DNA from: Berberis thunbergii
Lineage: Eukaryota > Streptophyta > Magnoliopsida > Ranunculales > Berberidaceae
Assembly: GCA_003290165.1 (NCBI GenBank)
Contig: QNQO01000681.1
Span: forward strand, 310,001 to 374,000
Direction of reading: 5' to 3'
DNA: 64,000 nt
Below, piece after piece: positions 11,452-22,647 of this stretch. The stretch's first letter is position 1, and each line of letters starts with the position of its first letter. Below the pieces are notes generated by a model. The model was not told where the DNA came from. It saw only the letters and a program-made list of their open reading frames with translations, and made no database searches. Both the position numbers and the translations under genes were made by a program.

Positions 11452-12496
11452 CAACACTACGCCATAATGATAATTTTGCAACACTAGCTAAAATTATTTG
11501 TATCATTTTTCTTATGTAGCAATATTTGTAATAGTTTATTATAATAGCTACTGACTGTACATGATACAATTTGACCCTAAATGTCTACAACATAAAATTT
11601 ATTATCTCGTGATGATACGTCTAGCTTGATAAGATAGATAAATAAGAATTCCCAAATTTGTATTATTTCCCTTTTTGTAGTTGAATAGAAACACAAAATC
11701 TCTTTCGAGAGACAATTAGAGAAATAGAGAGAGAGAAAAACAAAGCTTGTCTTTTCTTCGCTTCATTTTGGCAGAAAAAAAAATCTGGTAACGAAATCAC
11801 GAGTAGCGATTGTTTGATGAAATGGCAATGCCATTGATGGTACTGTAGCACAGGACATAGTATTGGCGGCGTTAATGGGAGGACCTGTGAATCCAGTGGA
11901 TCCTTCGTCATCGAAACCGTGTTTGAAGAATTCTGCCCTAAAATCTCCAATTCTAATATTCTGGTTCTTCAACAAGGCTGTTTGCTCTGAGATCAATGGA
12001 TCGCACAACTGACACTTATGGAGATATTAAGCCATTGTTTGAGCGTTATCACTTTCTTCGAGCAATCTATAAGCACCACAACAAACTGATTGATCAGATC
12101 GAACCGAGGAGACGCGATTTCGAGGTGATTTCTTTTTGCTTTGATGAGTTCTCAACCGATGTTTTGAAAACCTGCAAGTTTTGATTAGTTATTTGAAGTG
12201 ATTTCAATCGGATTTGAGATTGTCATTTGAACTTTTTGATGATTTGATTTCTCAATTTGGAATCTGAAACTGTATGTTGATGACCTTGACTATTGATTTC
12301 TTAGTTGTTTAAGAAAACTCAAAATTCATCTAGTTACAATTTTTCGGCTTATTTTTTTGCTAGGGTAGTTTTCCCTAGGAATTTGTCTTTTGAAACAAGC
12401 ACAACTTCATATTCTGATTCATGCTTCGCTTGACCCATTTTCCCATAAATTGGTTTCTTGACGTTGCTACCAATTTGTATTTTACAATCAACCTAG

Positions 12497-12594
12497 TGAT
12501 GGATAGAATTGCTAATAGACCAAGAGGTTTTGCTTTCCTTCGTTATGCAACAAAGGAGGAATCTAGAAAAGCAATTGAAGGCATGCATGGAAAG
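12497..12594 (+). pseudogene. Captured RRM-domain exon fragment
   Basis: The exon is bounded by an acceptor (cctag) and a donor (aag|gtataa). The frame reads DRIANRPRGFAFLRYATKEE then SRKAIEGMHGK. This matches the RNP1 octamer (RGFAFLRY) and following helix of plant RNA-recognition motifs, as in organelle RRM and glycine-rich RNA-binding proteins. The rest of the RRM is not adjacent, so this is a transduplicated exon rather than a gene. It lies within the putative CACTA element. Confidence 0.72.
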
Positions 12595-12842
12595 GTATAA
12601 AAAATTTCGCACCTTTTGGCTCTTGTCACAGTACTTGGGTGACAAGAGACAATTATGTGGGTATCTAATTACATGTTGCTGATTTCATTTATCTGTTTGC
12701 TATGGCAATGACTTGGGATGCATTGGCTTTGTTGTTCGCCAGTGTATCTAGGTGAGTGATATGTGATGTCAATTGAAATTATTGTGAGTTTGGACTTTGC
12801 AAGAGAGCTTTTGTTGTTTAGCACCATCAACTTGTCATGCAG

Positions 12843-12937
12843 GTGGATATGAGTCTAAAATGAAGGCAACACAAGCATACGACCTTGCAGCTCTGAAATA
12901 TTGGGACGGGAGTACAAATACAAAATTGAACTTCCCG
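12843..12937 (+). pseudogene. Captured AP2-domain exon fragment
   Basis: It lies between an acceptor (catgcag at 12842) and a donor (ccg|gtaatg at 12938). The frame gives GGYESKMKATQAYDLAALKY followed by WDGSTNTKLNFP. The AYDLAALKYW core and the split glycine at the 5' boundary are typical of exons in AINTEGUMENTA/AP2-type double-AP2 transcription factors. The usual tryptophan-glycine after the core is changed to WD. Neighbouring AP2 exons are absent. Confidence 0.75.
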
Positions 12938-13295
12938 GTAATGATATCTAATGCTAGACCCTTTGTCTATTTGATTTATTTCATGGGATGCCAAGATTGT
13001 TCATCGATAACCCTTGCAATGCATTTTGAAATAATACCTAACATGTCTCTAACAACATGGACTTCATTTGAACCATCTTGGAGGTAAGTAGAATTAAATC
13101 CTCTTTTCCTTTTTCTCTCTCTTTATGCTTTAAGATTTGAATTAATATGGGGTATCCTTTTTTTTACTTATTTAAATAAGTATTCAGTTTACTTAGCTCT
13201 AAAGTGTCACAAACATAGCCCTTTTGTTCAGGTTCTAGGGTTCTTCAATGTAAAAGAATTGGGATTTGCATATGAAATAACTGCCTCATGGATTA

Positions 13296-13450
13296 CACAC
13301 TATCTGTCTGATGCACTCTTTGTAATACAATGTCTGTTTGATACACTCTTTGTAATACATTGTCTGTATGTCTGATGGATTACACTGATCTGTTTGATAT
13401 ATACAGTGTCTGTCTGATGGACTACTATGCTAATACATTGTCTGATATTA
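13296..13450 (+). repeat. Imperfect short tandem repeat (tgtctgtctgat)
   Basis: Words such as cactctttgtaatac and attgtctgtctgatg recur four to five times with irregular spacing inside the putative CACTA element. Confidence 0.6.
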
Positions 13451-13890
13451 ATATTACAATTTCCTATATCTAAATCCATTCAAATTTTTGATCAGGATTG
13501 AAGAAGATGAAGCCAGATACTAAATTTTTGGGATAATGTTGCTCTTCTTCTTGTTGTTGTTGTTGCTGCTATGGGCGGACCTATTTAGGGACCAGGGGGG
13601 CAGCTGCCCCCCTGAACTTTAAAAAAAATAAAAATAAAATTTGGTTCATATTAAAAAAAAAGTTGCTATTAGGATTTAGGGCTAAGGCTATCAACAGTTC
13701 CCCTTCTCTGTTCTCTCACATACAGCCGCACAAGTGCACAACACAGGAAGTTCCCTTCATTGTTCTTTCACACACAGCTGCACAACACAGGGAACTGAGG
13801 GAAGTTCCCCTTCTCTCACGCAGTCACGCACATGCTCCTCTTTTCTTAGGCAGTCACGCGCAAGGACTTCTCTCACGCGGCACAAAGGAG

Positions 13891-14073
13891 GTGGATGACC
13901 GAGTGAAGGGGTCGTGGTTGCCGGAGGAGGATTCGGTTCTGAGTCGACTCGTGTCCAAGTTTGGAGTGATTCAGTTCTGATTGCTCGGGGGATCCCTGGG
14001 CGGTCAGGGAAGTCGTGTCGACTTGGATGGTGTAATCAACTTGATCCTTGTGTCAAGCGGAAGCCCTTCACTG
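13891..14073 (+). pseudogene. Captured R2R3-MYB fragment with frameshift
   Basis: The first frame gives DDRVKGSWLPEEDSVLSRLV then SKFG. After a frameshift near 13965-13975 another frame gives LIARGIPGRSGKSCRLGWCN then QLDPCVKRKPFT, ending at a GT donor. This is the R2 repeat and start of R3 of an MYB1/MYB25/MYB109-like protein; the family CRLRWCNQL is CRLG here. One R2 tryptophan is lost at the frameshift. Decayed, non-functional fragment. Confidence 0.78.
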
Positions 14074-16244
14074 GTAAATCCTCTGTTCTGTTATTCAACG
14101 AACCCTTTTGTTCGAGTTTTGGTTTGGATTTGATTTGATGGTTTGGGTTGTTTGTGTTTTGAATTTAGGGTTTTTTATGTCTGGGTTTTGCTTATAATGT
14201 TGCTTTTGGTTAAGGTTTTTTTTTGTTAGATTGTTTGCCTTTGTTTGGGGTTAAGTGGGTTTTGAATGATGAATTATGATTAAAGAGTATGATTTTATGT
14301 TGATTGGGATTTTTAAATGTACTATTCTTATGGGGGATTCACTGGTTTTCTTTGTAATGTGTTTCAGGAAATTGTTTTTACGGTGTTTTTTTTTGTGTTT
14401 GTTGGATGATTGTCGCCCTATTCTTCATTTTTCTAGAGTGTCTATGGAGTTAAAAGGGAGTTGCACAGGCTGTTCGGCTGTTCATCTTCTCTCACGCACA
14501 GCGACACAACTGCACAGCTGAGCTATGTTTCTTTACTCTCACCACGCGCAATGTTTGTTTGATTGTTCCTCTTCAGATGATCAGATCTGATTCTCTACTC
14601 TGCTGCTGCGTATCAGCGTAGGCGGAGAAGTTTTATTTTCTGTCAGGGCTCTTGTTTGGTGAGAAAATTTTCTTTCTTGTTGGTTAATTTGGTGTTTAGA
14701 TCTGAAGCAATTATTCCCTCATTCCTTTGGATTCCCTTGGTTGGTTAATTTAACATGTTAGTCCAATCTGAATGAAGAACAAGAAAGTGCAAGCCCTTTC
14801 ATCAACTTATTTGAATAAAGATAGATAAAGAAAATGACTTAGTTGCTTGTTTAACAAATAGTGGCTAATGGGATTTTGACAAAATATGTGGTTCGTGCCC
14901 AACCCATATGAAGATTTGCAAAGCAAAAGTGGCTTAAAGCCTTAAAATATATATGCTTTATGTTAATTAAATTATTGTGAAGATTGTATAAAGAAAATTT
15001 AATTGGATATGTTTGTCTTTCGTCACAATTAAATTATTAAAGCATGGTAGAGTGCCAAACAACATTGGTTGTTCTTCCAAAAGTATCTTTAATTGGATAT
15101 GTTTTTGAAGGGATTAATGTATAACCCAGTTTTCGTCGTTATTTTATGTACAGATTGCAAATCACGTGACTAAAGAAGAGCTAGGAAGGACAATGACTAC
15201 TTGGATTTTCCTTTACACTCTTGCAGCTCAGATGTTCATGAAAATTAATCTTAAATCTTGTGAATTGGATGTTTTCATAAATATTGTTAGAGTTTGTATG
15301 TTTTTCTATGATAACAATGCTTGAAAGTAAATATTATATTTTTATTTACTTAATTAATATTGAAAGGGATGTTTTGGACACCATTGAAAATGAAGCCATC
15401 ATGCAACAATTCCAGAACATGAGATCGCGTCGTGAATATTTGTAAAAATGTGGTTAAATGATATGGTCAGAAAGAAATAGTAGGTGTTTTGAAGGGTCCT
15501 TATAAAGACATTCCTTTATAGATAATACTTTTTGTACGTATGAGTTGCATAGTTGCAATTTATAAATAATATTTTTTGTAAATTGGCGAGGTGAATTCCT
15601 TTCACCTCTCCCATCTTTTGTGAGTAATACAATATCTTATTCTATAGATTAATAAAAGAAAGTACATAGTAGTATTTAAATTTGTCACAATTTTTGTTTG
15701 GTAAATGGTTATTTTAGTAAATTATTATTATCGACAAATATTATTATCGACAAATATTACTTCGAAATTCATTTAAAATATAGGTTTTGCTATATGTACC
15801 TCTGAGATTTGAATGTAGTAGTTTATAAAAAAAATTAGATTTTTTTTTTTTTTTTTAAATTGGAAAATGTTTGAAGTTAGCTATAGTTTTTAAATGATAC
15901 AAAGCAAAATTGAGTATCAATTTCATTTGAAATTAGTATTAGCTAGTGTATGTAACTATATAAAATTTAGTATTAGTTTTATGATGTTGCAATTATTCCA
16001 TTAGTATAGGTTGGTAGATGATACAATTATTGGATTAGTATGGGTTGGTTGGTGATACAAATATTAGCATCACCTCATTTAGTATGGGCACAAAAGTGTT
16101 ACAATTCATCTTAGCAACATGTAAAAGTCATAACAAAAAGCTCTTTATGGTGTAGTGCAACAATTATAGCTAGCCTTGTTTGTTAGCATTTTTTGTTTTT
16201 TTACACTTTTACCCATTCTATAAATAGTGTTTGTGGCTGTGTTT

Positions 16245-16248
<4 letters not shown>

Positions 16249-16291
<43 letters not shown>
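16249..16291. repeat. (AT)n microsatellite
   Basis: About 21 AT dinucleotides just outside the right end of the putative CACTA element. Confidence 0.95.
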
Positions 16292-16294
<3 letters not shown>

Positions 16295-16510
16295 CACAAA
16301 AAAAAAAATGCCAAAAAAACTACCAAACAAGACTGATTGGACCTGGTCCTATCGAATATAATGCATTATTGATCAGACCGGTGGTTTTGTCTTGTGGCGT
16401 TAGGAGAAGGAGAAGGATAAGATCTGGTCTTTAATTGTGGTGTTAGGGCTTTGCGAGAAGGAGGATTAGTGTTAGTTGTCTTTGCTCGTCTCGTCTCTCT
16501 CTGACATTTC

Positions 16511-16518
16511 TATAAAAG
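16511..16518 (+). promoter_or_regulatory. Candidate TATA box
   Basis: TATAAAAG lies about 300 bp upstream of the ATG at 16824. It is followed by a CT-rich stretch (tctctttctatcttctttc) resembling a plant 5' UTR. Inferred from position and composition only. Confidence 0.4.
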
Positions 16519-16823
16519 GTGGGTTGAACAAAGTTTTTCTCTGCGACCAGACCACATTGGTGTCTTCTCTTTCTATCTTCTTTCAATACTTACCTCTTTG
16601 AATTGAGAGGTTCACTTCTAATTTCTATAAACGGTTCCAAAAAGGTGCCTTTCCCATCCTTTATCTTCTTCTTATTTCCTTTGTCATCTGTTTGTGTTTC
16701 TTTTGTCAAGCTTTTGACTAGGCTTAGCTGTGAGAGTGAATGAATGTGATCATCACAAAGTATCCTTAAATGAAGGGTTTACAGGATTGTGTTCTTCAAC
16801 TAATTAGGCAGGTAGCATAAACA

Positions 16824-16930
16824 ATGACGACTTACTTCTTGGGGCTGAAGCGAACGTACAAGCTTGCTCTTAAGATCCAATGCCATCTCGTCAGCCCTAA
16901 GCACCCTAAGATCAGGGCCTTTCTCCACAG
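16824..16930 (+). CDS. First coding exon of an unrecognised gene, cut off by Helitron array
   Basis: The ATG at 16824 (context aacaATGAC) opens a frame MTTYFLGLKRTYKLALKIQC followed by HLVSPKHPKIRAFLHR. The frame runs into a plausible donor, ccacag|gtactt, at 16930/16931. A TATA-like box and CT-rich leader lie upstream. The peptide is basic and I do not recognise it. The Helitron array begins 149 bp into the presumed intron, and no continuing exon was found on its far side before the MKP1 gene, so the gene is either split by a 17-kb insertion, truncated, or a fragment. The evidence is one open frame plus a donor, so the call is tentative. Confidence 0.4.
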
Positions 16931-17078
16931 GTACTTTTTCGCATTCTCCTTTTCTTCCATGCAACATCACTTACTCATGTTCAATAATGCTGTGACACAC
17001 ATTTTAGGGTTTTCCCTTTCCTTTACATTTTATTTCTCTGTAATGAAATGGTTTGTAATATAATGTTATGTAACTAGA

Positions 17079-17105
17079 CTAGTGTAATACCCGTGCCGTT
17101 GGCAC
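17079..17105 (-). other. Helitron 3' terminal hairpin and CTAG (copy 1)
   Basis: On the minus strand: GTGCC-AAC-GGCAC stem-loop, GGGTATTACA spacer, CTAG end. Identical structures occur at 22648-22674 and 28209-28235. Confidence 0.9.
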
Positions 17106-17115
17106 TATTGCAGAC

Positions 17116-18576
17116 TATTGTCGAAAGAGACATGCACACAATATCATTATATCCAAAAAAATGTAATTTTTTTGAATAAAGTAATTTATCTAAACATGTC
17201 GTAAATGACTATAATGACAATCAATGTCATGAACAACTAAAAAATCAAAATTTCGCCAGAGTTTCCTTTGTATTTTTCAATATTGAAACCTGTCTGAACC
17301 TGTCATAAAAAATTACAATGGCAATCAATGCCATGAACACCACATAATATCTACCAAACCCCAATACTCAAAAACCATAAAACTCCAACATTTAAGCACT
17401 CTTAAAAAAGAAGAATTTCATCAAACAAATATGGTGCATCCAGTAGTGGAGGCAAGTTACCAGAGGAAACCATTGAAGAAAAATCATTTTTTATTAGAGA
17501 ATACATTGAAGAGGAATCCACCTTGAAGCTAGGGTCAAGAAAGCAGTATAGAGTTACTTGTTACCTTGAATGACTCCTTCGTTCCTCCAGATTCTTGCCA
17601 AGTCTGCAAGTGAAAATACACTTCAAGGCCTCCACCTGTTTCCAAACAAAAGAGCATCAAAATGACTGCATAATTCACTATTGCTAAAGATGAACTACAA
17701 TTGTAAGGGTAGGGTAAAAGCAGAATGTTGAAACACAATCAAGTCATTAAGTCTCCACTTGTATTACTGTAACTTGAGTTTCTATATTACTTGATATTCC
17801 ACTTAGATTTTTCTTATTTGATTCTTCCACTTAGAAGTTGCAAGATGGAAAAACTGAAGCTTTGTTCTTCACGATATCTTTAAACTAACTGATCCTCCTA
17901 CGACACTCCTATACTTCAAGTTTAGATTTTTCGACAGCTGACATTCTCAACTACAAATACTATCAATCATTAAGACATGCAAAGTAACAACCAAATCTCC
18001 TTAAAAGGGAATACCCTCAAAAAGGACAATCTCCGTAGAAGAGGGAGGAATGCGAACAACAAATGCGTCATGCATGTCAAGTAATGAATTAATCAACCAT
18101 TTGTTTGTCAACTGCAGTGTTTGTAGGTGCATTTGTATTGTCGAAAGAGACATGCACACAATATCATTATATCCAAAAAAAATGTAATTTTTTTGAATAA
18201 AGTAATTTATCTAAACATGTCATTAGTGACTATAATGACAATCAATGTCATGAACAACTAAAAAATCAAAATTTCGCCAGAGTTTCCTCTGTATTTATCA
18301 ATATTGAAACCTGTCTGAACCTGTCATAAAAAATTACAATGGCAATCAATGCCATGAACAACACATAATATATACCAAACCCCAATACTCAAAAACCATA
18401 AAACTCCAACCTTTAAGCACTCTTAAAAAAGAAGAATTTCATTAAACAAATATGGTGCATCCAGTAGTGGAGGCAAGTTACCAGAGGAAACCATTGAAGA
18501 AAAATCGATTTTTTTATTAGAGAATACATTGAAGAGGAATCCACATTGAAGCTAGGGTCAAGAAAGCAGTATAGAA
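17116..18576. repeat. Internal ~440-bp direct duplication (copy 1)
   Basis: The block starting tattgtcgaaagagacatgc at 17116 recurs at 18136 with a few substitutions and ends in agaaagcagtataga both times. The repeat distance is 1,020 bp. The same pair exists in the other two units, so the duplication predates the array. Confidence 0.9.
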
Positions 18577-21500
18577 ATCTGAAAAAAAAATTTAAAAAGA
18601 AGAAGTGTCTTAAGAGCGAAGAGATCTGGAAAAAAAAAAAAAAAAAAAGCAAACCGTGTGTTATTCAGATCTGAAGAAGAAGAAGAAGGATCTTACTTTT
18701 CCTCTTCGGCTTCACCCCTCCTCCTAGTCCACCGAATCGAAGAATGAAAGGAGAGAGTGAGGAGAAGAGATTAAAAAAAAAAAAAAAAAAGACCAAATCA
18801 AGAATTACATCAGCTTAAAATTCAGACATCACAAAATACCTAATTAAGGTCTGGCATTCCAAGCATGCATGCTGCCTATTTATTAATTATTATTGGTTTG
18901 AACAACTCCACTTTGGGAGAGCTTTAACTGAAAGCTAAAGAAAGAAAATACACAACTTGGGGTGTGGGGGGGGGGGGGGGGGGGGTCTGTGACCCTCTCT
19001 GCACTTTTTATTGTACCTAGTATTTACTAAAATTGGGAAATAAACCTGAATAATCTTCTCAGTAAAGAAAAGTAGTGAACCCAAACTGGTTTCATCAACT
19101 ATTCTTTAAGTAGTCTCCTTAAGCATACCAAGTTCCAAAAGCAAAAGTATAAAGCTTACCTGCCTGCAATCAAGCAAGCGGAATGCCTGTCTGCTTGCAA
19201 GAAAGCAAGCAAGCAAGCATGATGTCTGCCTGCAAGCAACCAAGCATGTTGCCTGCAAGCAAGCATGCATGCTGCCTATTTATTATTTATTATTGGTTTG
19301 AACAACTCCAATTTGGGAAAACTTTTACTGAAAGCTAAAGAAAGAAAATACAAAACTTGGGGTGGGGGGTGTATGACCCCCTCTGCACTTTTTGTTGTAA
19401 GATCAAAGTCACGACATTCATTTTCGATAATTGTAAGATCAAAGTCAGAGTTCGATGTAACACATAAAAGTAAGAGAATAAAAAAGGATACACTACTCAG
19501 GAAAAATAAAAACAACATTTTCTTATGAATGGACAGGTTTGGAAGCATTGCACATAATGAAACCATGAATTACCTTGTAGTTCATGCAAGTAAGACAACC
19601 ATAGCTTGAAAGTAATATGGCTGATTGGTCCAGAATACCATTTTTTAGACCTAAATATTCATTTTCGATAAGCCTGCAAAACAGAAAAAATGATTTTTGA
19701 AGAGTTCGTAAAAAGGAAGTCACGACATAAAGTAAGAGAATTAAGAAAGGATAATCTACTTGGCAGAAAAGAAAAAACAGCAGGTATGGAACCATTGCAC
19801 ACACACACACATGTATATGAGAAAGGAATGCAACTTATAAAAATTCGTGATTCGAAGTCAATCAACAAAGCCCCAGATTGATGGAGATTTGCGTCGATGC
19901 AAGTTAACACAATATATATCGATGTGAGAATTGTTGCCATGATTCGCTTGAACTTTTGAGGCAATTTTTAGTTGTAGATTAACAGGAATACAATCTCTAG
20001 ATTGGCCTACATGATCTCACCTTCATGTAGACCACATGGTTATCTACATGGTAACACACACCAACCAATTGATTATTCAGATGTAACACATAAAAGTAAG
20101 AGAATGAGAAAGGATAAACTACTCAGTAGAGTTCGATGTAACACATATAAGTAAGAGAATAAGAAAGGATAAACTACTCAGCAGAAAATAAAAACAACAT
20201 TTTTCTTATGAATTGACAGGTTTGGAAGCATTGCACATAATGAACCATGAATTACCTTGCAGTTCATGCAAGTAAGACAGCCATAGCTTGAAAGTAATAT
20301 GACAGAAACAATGATTTTTTGAAAAGTTCGTAAAAAGGAAGTCACGACATAAAGTAAGAGAATTAAGAAAGGATAATCTACTTGGCAGAAAAGTAAAAAC
20401 AGCAGGTATGGAACCATTGCACACACACACACATATGTTTATGAGAAAGGAATGCAACTTAACTAACAGAGGATCCAGTCGACCCTATTACAATATAAAT
20501 TTTGAAATATTAAAAAGTAGTATAATGGACATTTTTAACAAAAATACAACTAACATGTAGTAAGTACAATAAGGCATTTTGCTAAAACACATACAAAATA
20601 TCAATTTCCACATTATTCTACACATAAGAACGAAAAATGCCAAAAGCCATATATTGCAAAAATGATTCTACCATTCATGTGCCTATCAATGTTCCAGAAA
20701 TGAATCATTGGAGAATATGTGAAAAACATTTGACACTCATTGGATCCACCAACCTTATTTTTATTTTATTTTTTCATGAGCACTTTGAGTTCCACTTGTT
20801 CTTCCAATGTCCCCACTTCAAAAGCAAAACCAAATCTAACCCAATATTCTAGTGAGTGATGTAAGAGAGACAGAGAGGAAAAAGAAAGCTGTGTAGATGT
20901 GTGTGTGTTGAAAATACATTTCGACAGTGTGAGTAGCAGCTAATCCAATTACATAGTGTGGAGTAAGGTATTTAGGATCTCTAGCTATTAAGCATCCAAT
21001 TCCCAGCTAAATCACTATAGCTATTGAGAAACCAATTACATAGTATGGGGTATTTTTGTTGGTTATCTCTAAAAAAAAATCATACAAATGGTCTCTGTTA
21101 GAACCAAAGCAATTGTGAGAAATACCCACTTGGAGATCCAAATGAAGGCAATCAGAAGCCAAGTTCAAATTCAAGCAATCAAGCACAAAATTCAGAAACG
21201 ACCCCAACAACCAAATTTTCAAAAACAAAACTCAAATCAATCGGATAGATTTCGAATACCCAATCGACAATTCAATCCCCCAAGATATCAGAAATAGATA
21301 ATCTTAAGGTGTGCTCTTAGGTAGCAATTTAGCATCAAATTCAACAGTTGGAAACATAAATATGCCTTTCCAATCATCAGCTAACATTCTAGCGAATCTC
21401 CTAAATACAACTTAACTGGTATTTTTCTTCAAGGATATGACCAACCATTCATAATAATTTTCCAGAAAATGAGATATTTGCCTGTCAAATATTTAAAAGC

Positions 21501-22025
21501 AAGAACAAAATGAAACAAAACCAAAAACATAGCTCATTCAAATCAAAACTGTGAGACGTACTCTTTATCAGCAATGTGTATTGTCGAGACCAAATCAACC
21601 TGAACAAATGAAAACCCAACCTCAATTTTCAACAAAAAAGAAGAAGACATTAATGTAAACATGAAGAGATGCTATAAAGTGTCCTTGTCCCTAGATGATA
21701 TAATGTAGGTGAGCTTATTAATTTAGGTGAAAGAACAACTTGTCCCTAGATGATATCTATACCACCTGTTAATACCGTAAAAGTTGTAGCTTTAACAATT
21801 CAAAAATGGACAAAGGTTTGTTTAATGAAATCCCTTGCTCAATGCCTTATTAAAGGTTGCAATCTAAAACCCTAAAAAAAAATCTGCAAATCCTAATAAA
21901 AACTTCCACTAAACATACTAACCACACAAATCATTAGCAAATCAGAAACACACATCCAAATTAAGCAACCAATATGGAAAGATTAACGAAATCAAAAGAG
22001 ATCGAATGGAAGACGAAGAACTCAC

Positions 22026-22260
22026 CCGCAGATCCGAGCATTCGATTCGACTGTGTGTTGAGCAAAACTCTCTACTTTCCCTTTTGAATCTCATGAAATC
22101 GTCCTCAATCGATTGATTCAACGAAGACGAAAAGTCAGGGATTCGTTTCGAGGCGTTGAAGAGAGGAGTCGAAGTTGTTTCGAGGCGTTGTAAGAACCTG
22201 TATTGAAGAGGAGATCGAAAATTCGAAACCCTACTTGACCAAATCGAAACCCTAATAGCA
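22026..22260 (-). pseudogene. Captured 5' exon-like segment in Helitron copy 1
   Basis: The minus strand has an open frame (within 21942-22358) containing LQRLETTSTPLFNASKRIPD and SLNQSIEDDFMRFKRESREF. It ends CTGCGG|GTGAGT, a strong plant splice donor at 22025/22026. A GAAGAAG-rich leader precedes it. This is the usual appearance of a host 5' UTR plus first exon trapped by a Helitron. The donor gene is not recognised. The equivalent in copy 2 ends at 27585; in copy 3 the segment is rearranged. Confidence 0.45.
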
Positions 22261-22601
22261 AAGAAGAGAATGGAAGAAGAAGAAGAAGAAAAAGAAGAAG
22301 AGAAACACACCTCTGATGAGAATCGAAGAATTGAAGAATGGGTATTGAGCTTCTTCAAATCTTACCTTCCTTCAAGACCTTCTTCATTTCCTGAGAAAAA
22401 AAAAAAAAAAAAAAACCAAATTGGGATGTTACCTTCAGATCTGAAGAAGAAGAGGAGGAGGAGATGTAAAGAAGAAGAAGGATGTTACCTTCTCATACTT
22501 GTCCTTCTTCTTCTCTTCTTCTCGGGTTTTTTTTTTTTTTTTTTTTCACTTAGCATCTGCCAATGACATAAAAATGCCATGTAGGACATTCTCTCACGAA
22601 A

Positions 22602-22619
22602 TACTGTTCATGAACAGTA
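22602..22619. other. Perfect palindrome near Helitron 5' end (copy 1)
   Basis: tactgttcatgaacagta is an 18-bp perfect palindrome starting 28 nt inside the 5' TC end. It is conserved in copy 2 (28163-28180) and copy 3 (33925-33942). Confidence 0.85.
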
Positions 22620-22647
22620 AATAAACCCATCTGAAATGTTAGATAGA

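Larger units (their letters stand above)
11455..16157. mobile_element. Putative non-autonomous CACTA element carrying host exon fragments
   Basis: The left end reads CACTACGCCATAA (from 11455) and the right end, reverse-complemented, reads CACTACACCATAA (from 16157): 12 of 13 positions match and both begin with CACTA. Both are flanked by the same trinucleotide CAA (11452-11454 and 16158-16160), the TSD length of the CACTA superfamily. Subterminal gtatca/tgatac words occur at both ends. No transposase was recognised. The interior holds plus-strand exon fragments with splice junctions from unrelated host genes (RRM, AP2, MYB; separate entries), another candidate exon ending at a gaggtgatt donor near 12127 (MDRTTDTYGDIKPLFERYH), and other repeat pieces. 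The match could be chance, because the ends are 4.7 kb apart and short. Confidence 0.6.
17079..22647 (-). mobile_element. Helitron copy 1 (3'-most unit in element orientation)
   Basis: Its 3' terminus (CTAG at 17079-17082, hairpin at 17093-17105) faces the left flank; its 5' TC end at 22647 joins copy 2 directly. Internal landmarks are: a ~440-bp direct duplication (17116-17552 and 18136-18576); a poly(G) tract near 18966-18986; CAAG-rich tandem words at 19165-19260; a second internal duplication (around 19500-19580 and 20185-20270); and a captured exon-like segment near 22026-22260. By eye it differs from copy 2 by few changes, mostly one-base homopolymer differences. Confidence 0.9.

Noticed and set aside
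15360..15445. Short frame DVLDTIENEAIMQQFQNMRS as a transposase tail
   Set aside because: Loosely like the C-terminus of some hAT-related transposases, but too short and with no upstream domain to support it.
17535..17738. 67-codon minus-strand frame conserved in two Helitron copies
   Set aside because: Conservation follows from the copies being nearly identical overall; no evidence of selection or known domain.
18966..18986. Poly(G) tract as a G-quadruplex element
   Set aside because: A single G run of uncertain length that varies between copies; no other G runs nearby to support a functional quadruplex call.
19165..19260. CAAG-rich tandem words as a CRISPR-like or protein-repeat array
   Set aside because: Irregular tetranucleotide words without constant spacers or an open frame.
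19276..20457. Repeated small minus-strand frames such as one with CVCVCNGS
   Set aside because: They recur in all three Helitron units but include (CA)n translations and shift with single indels; no domain was recognised and the codon pattern is not gene-like.
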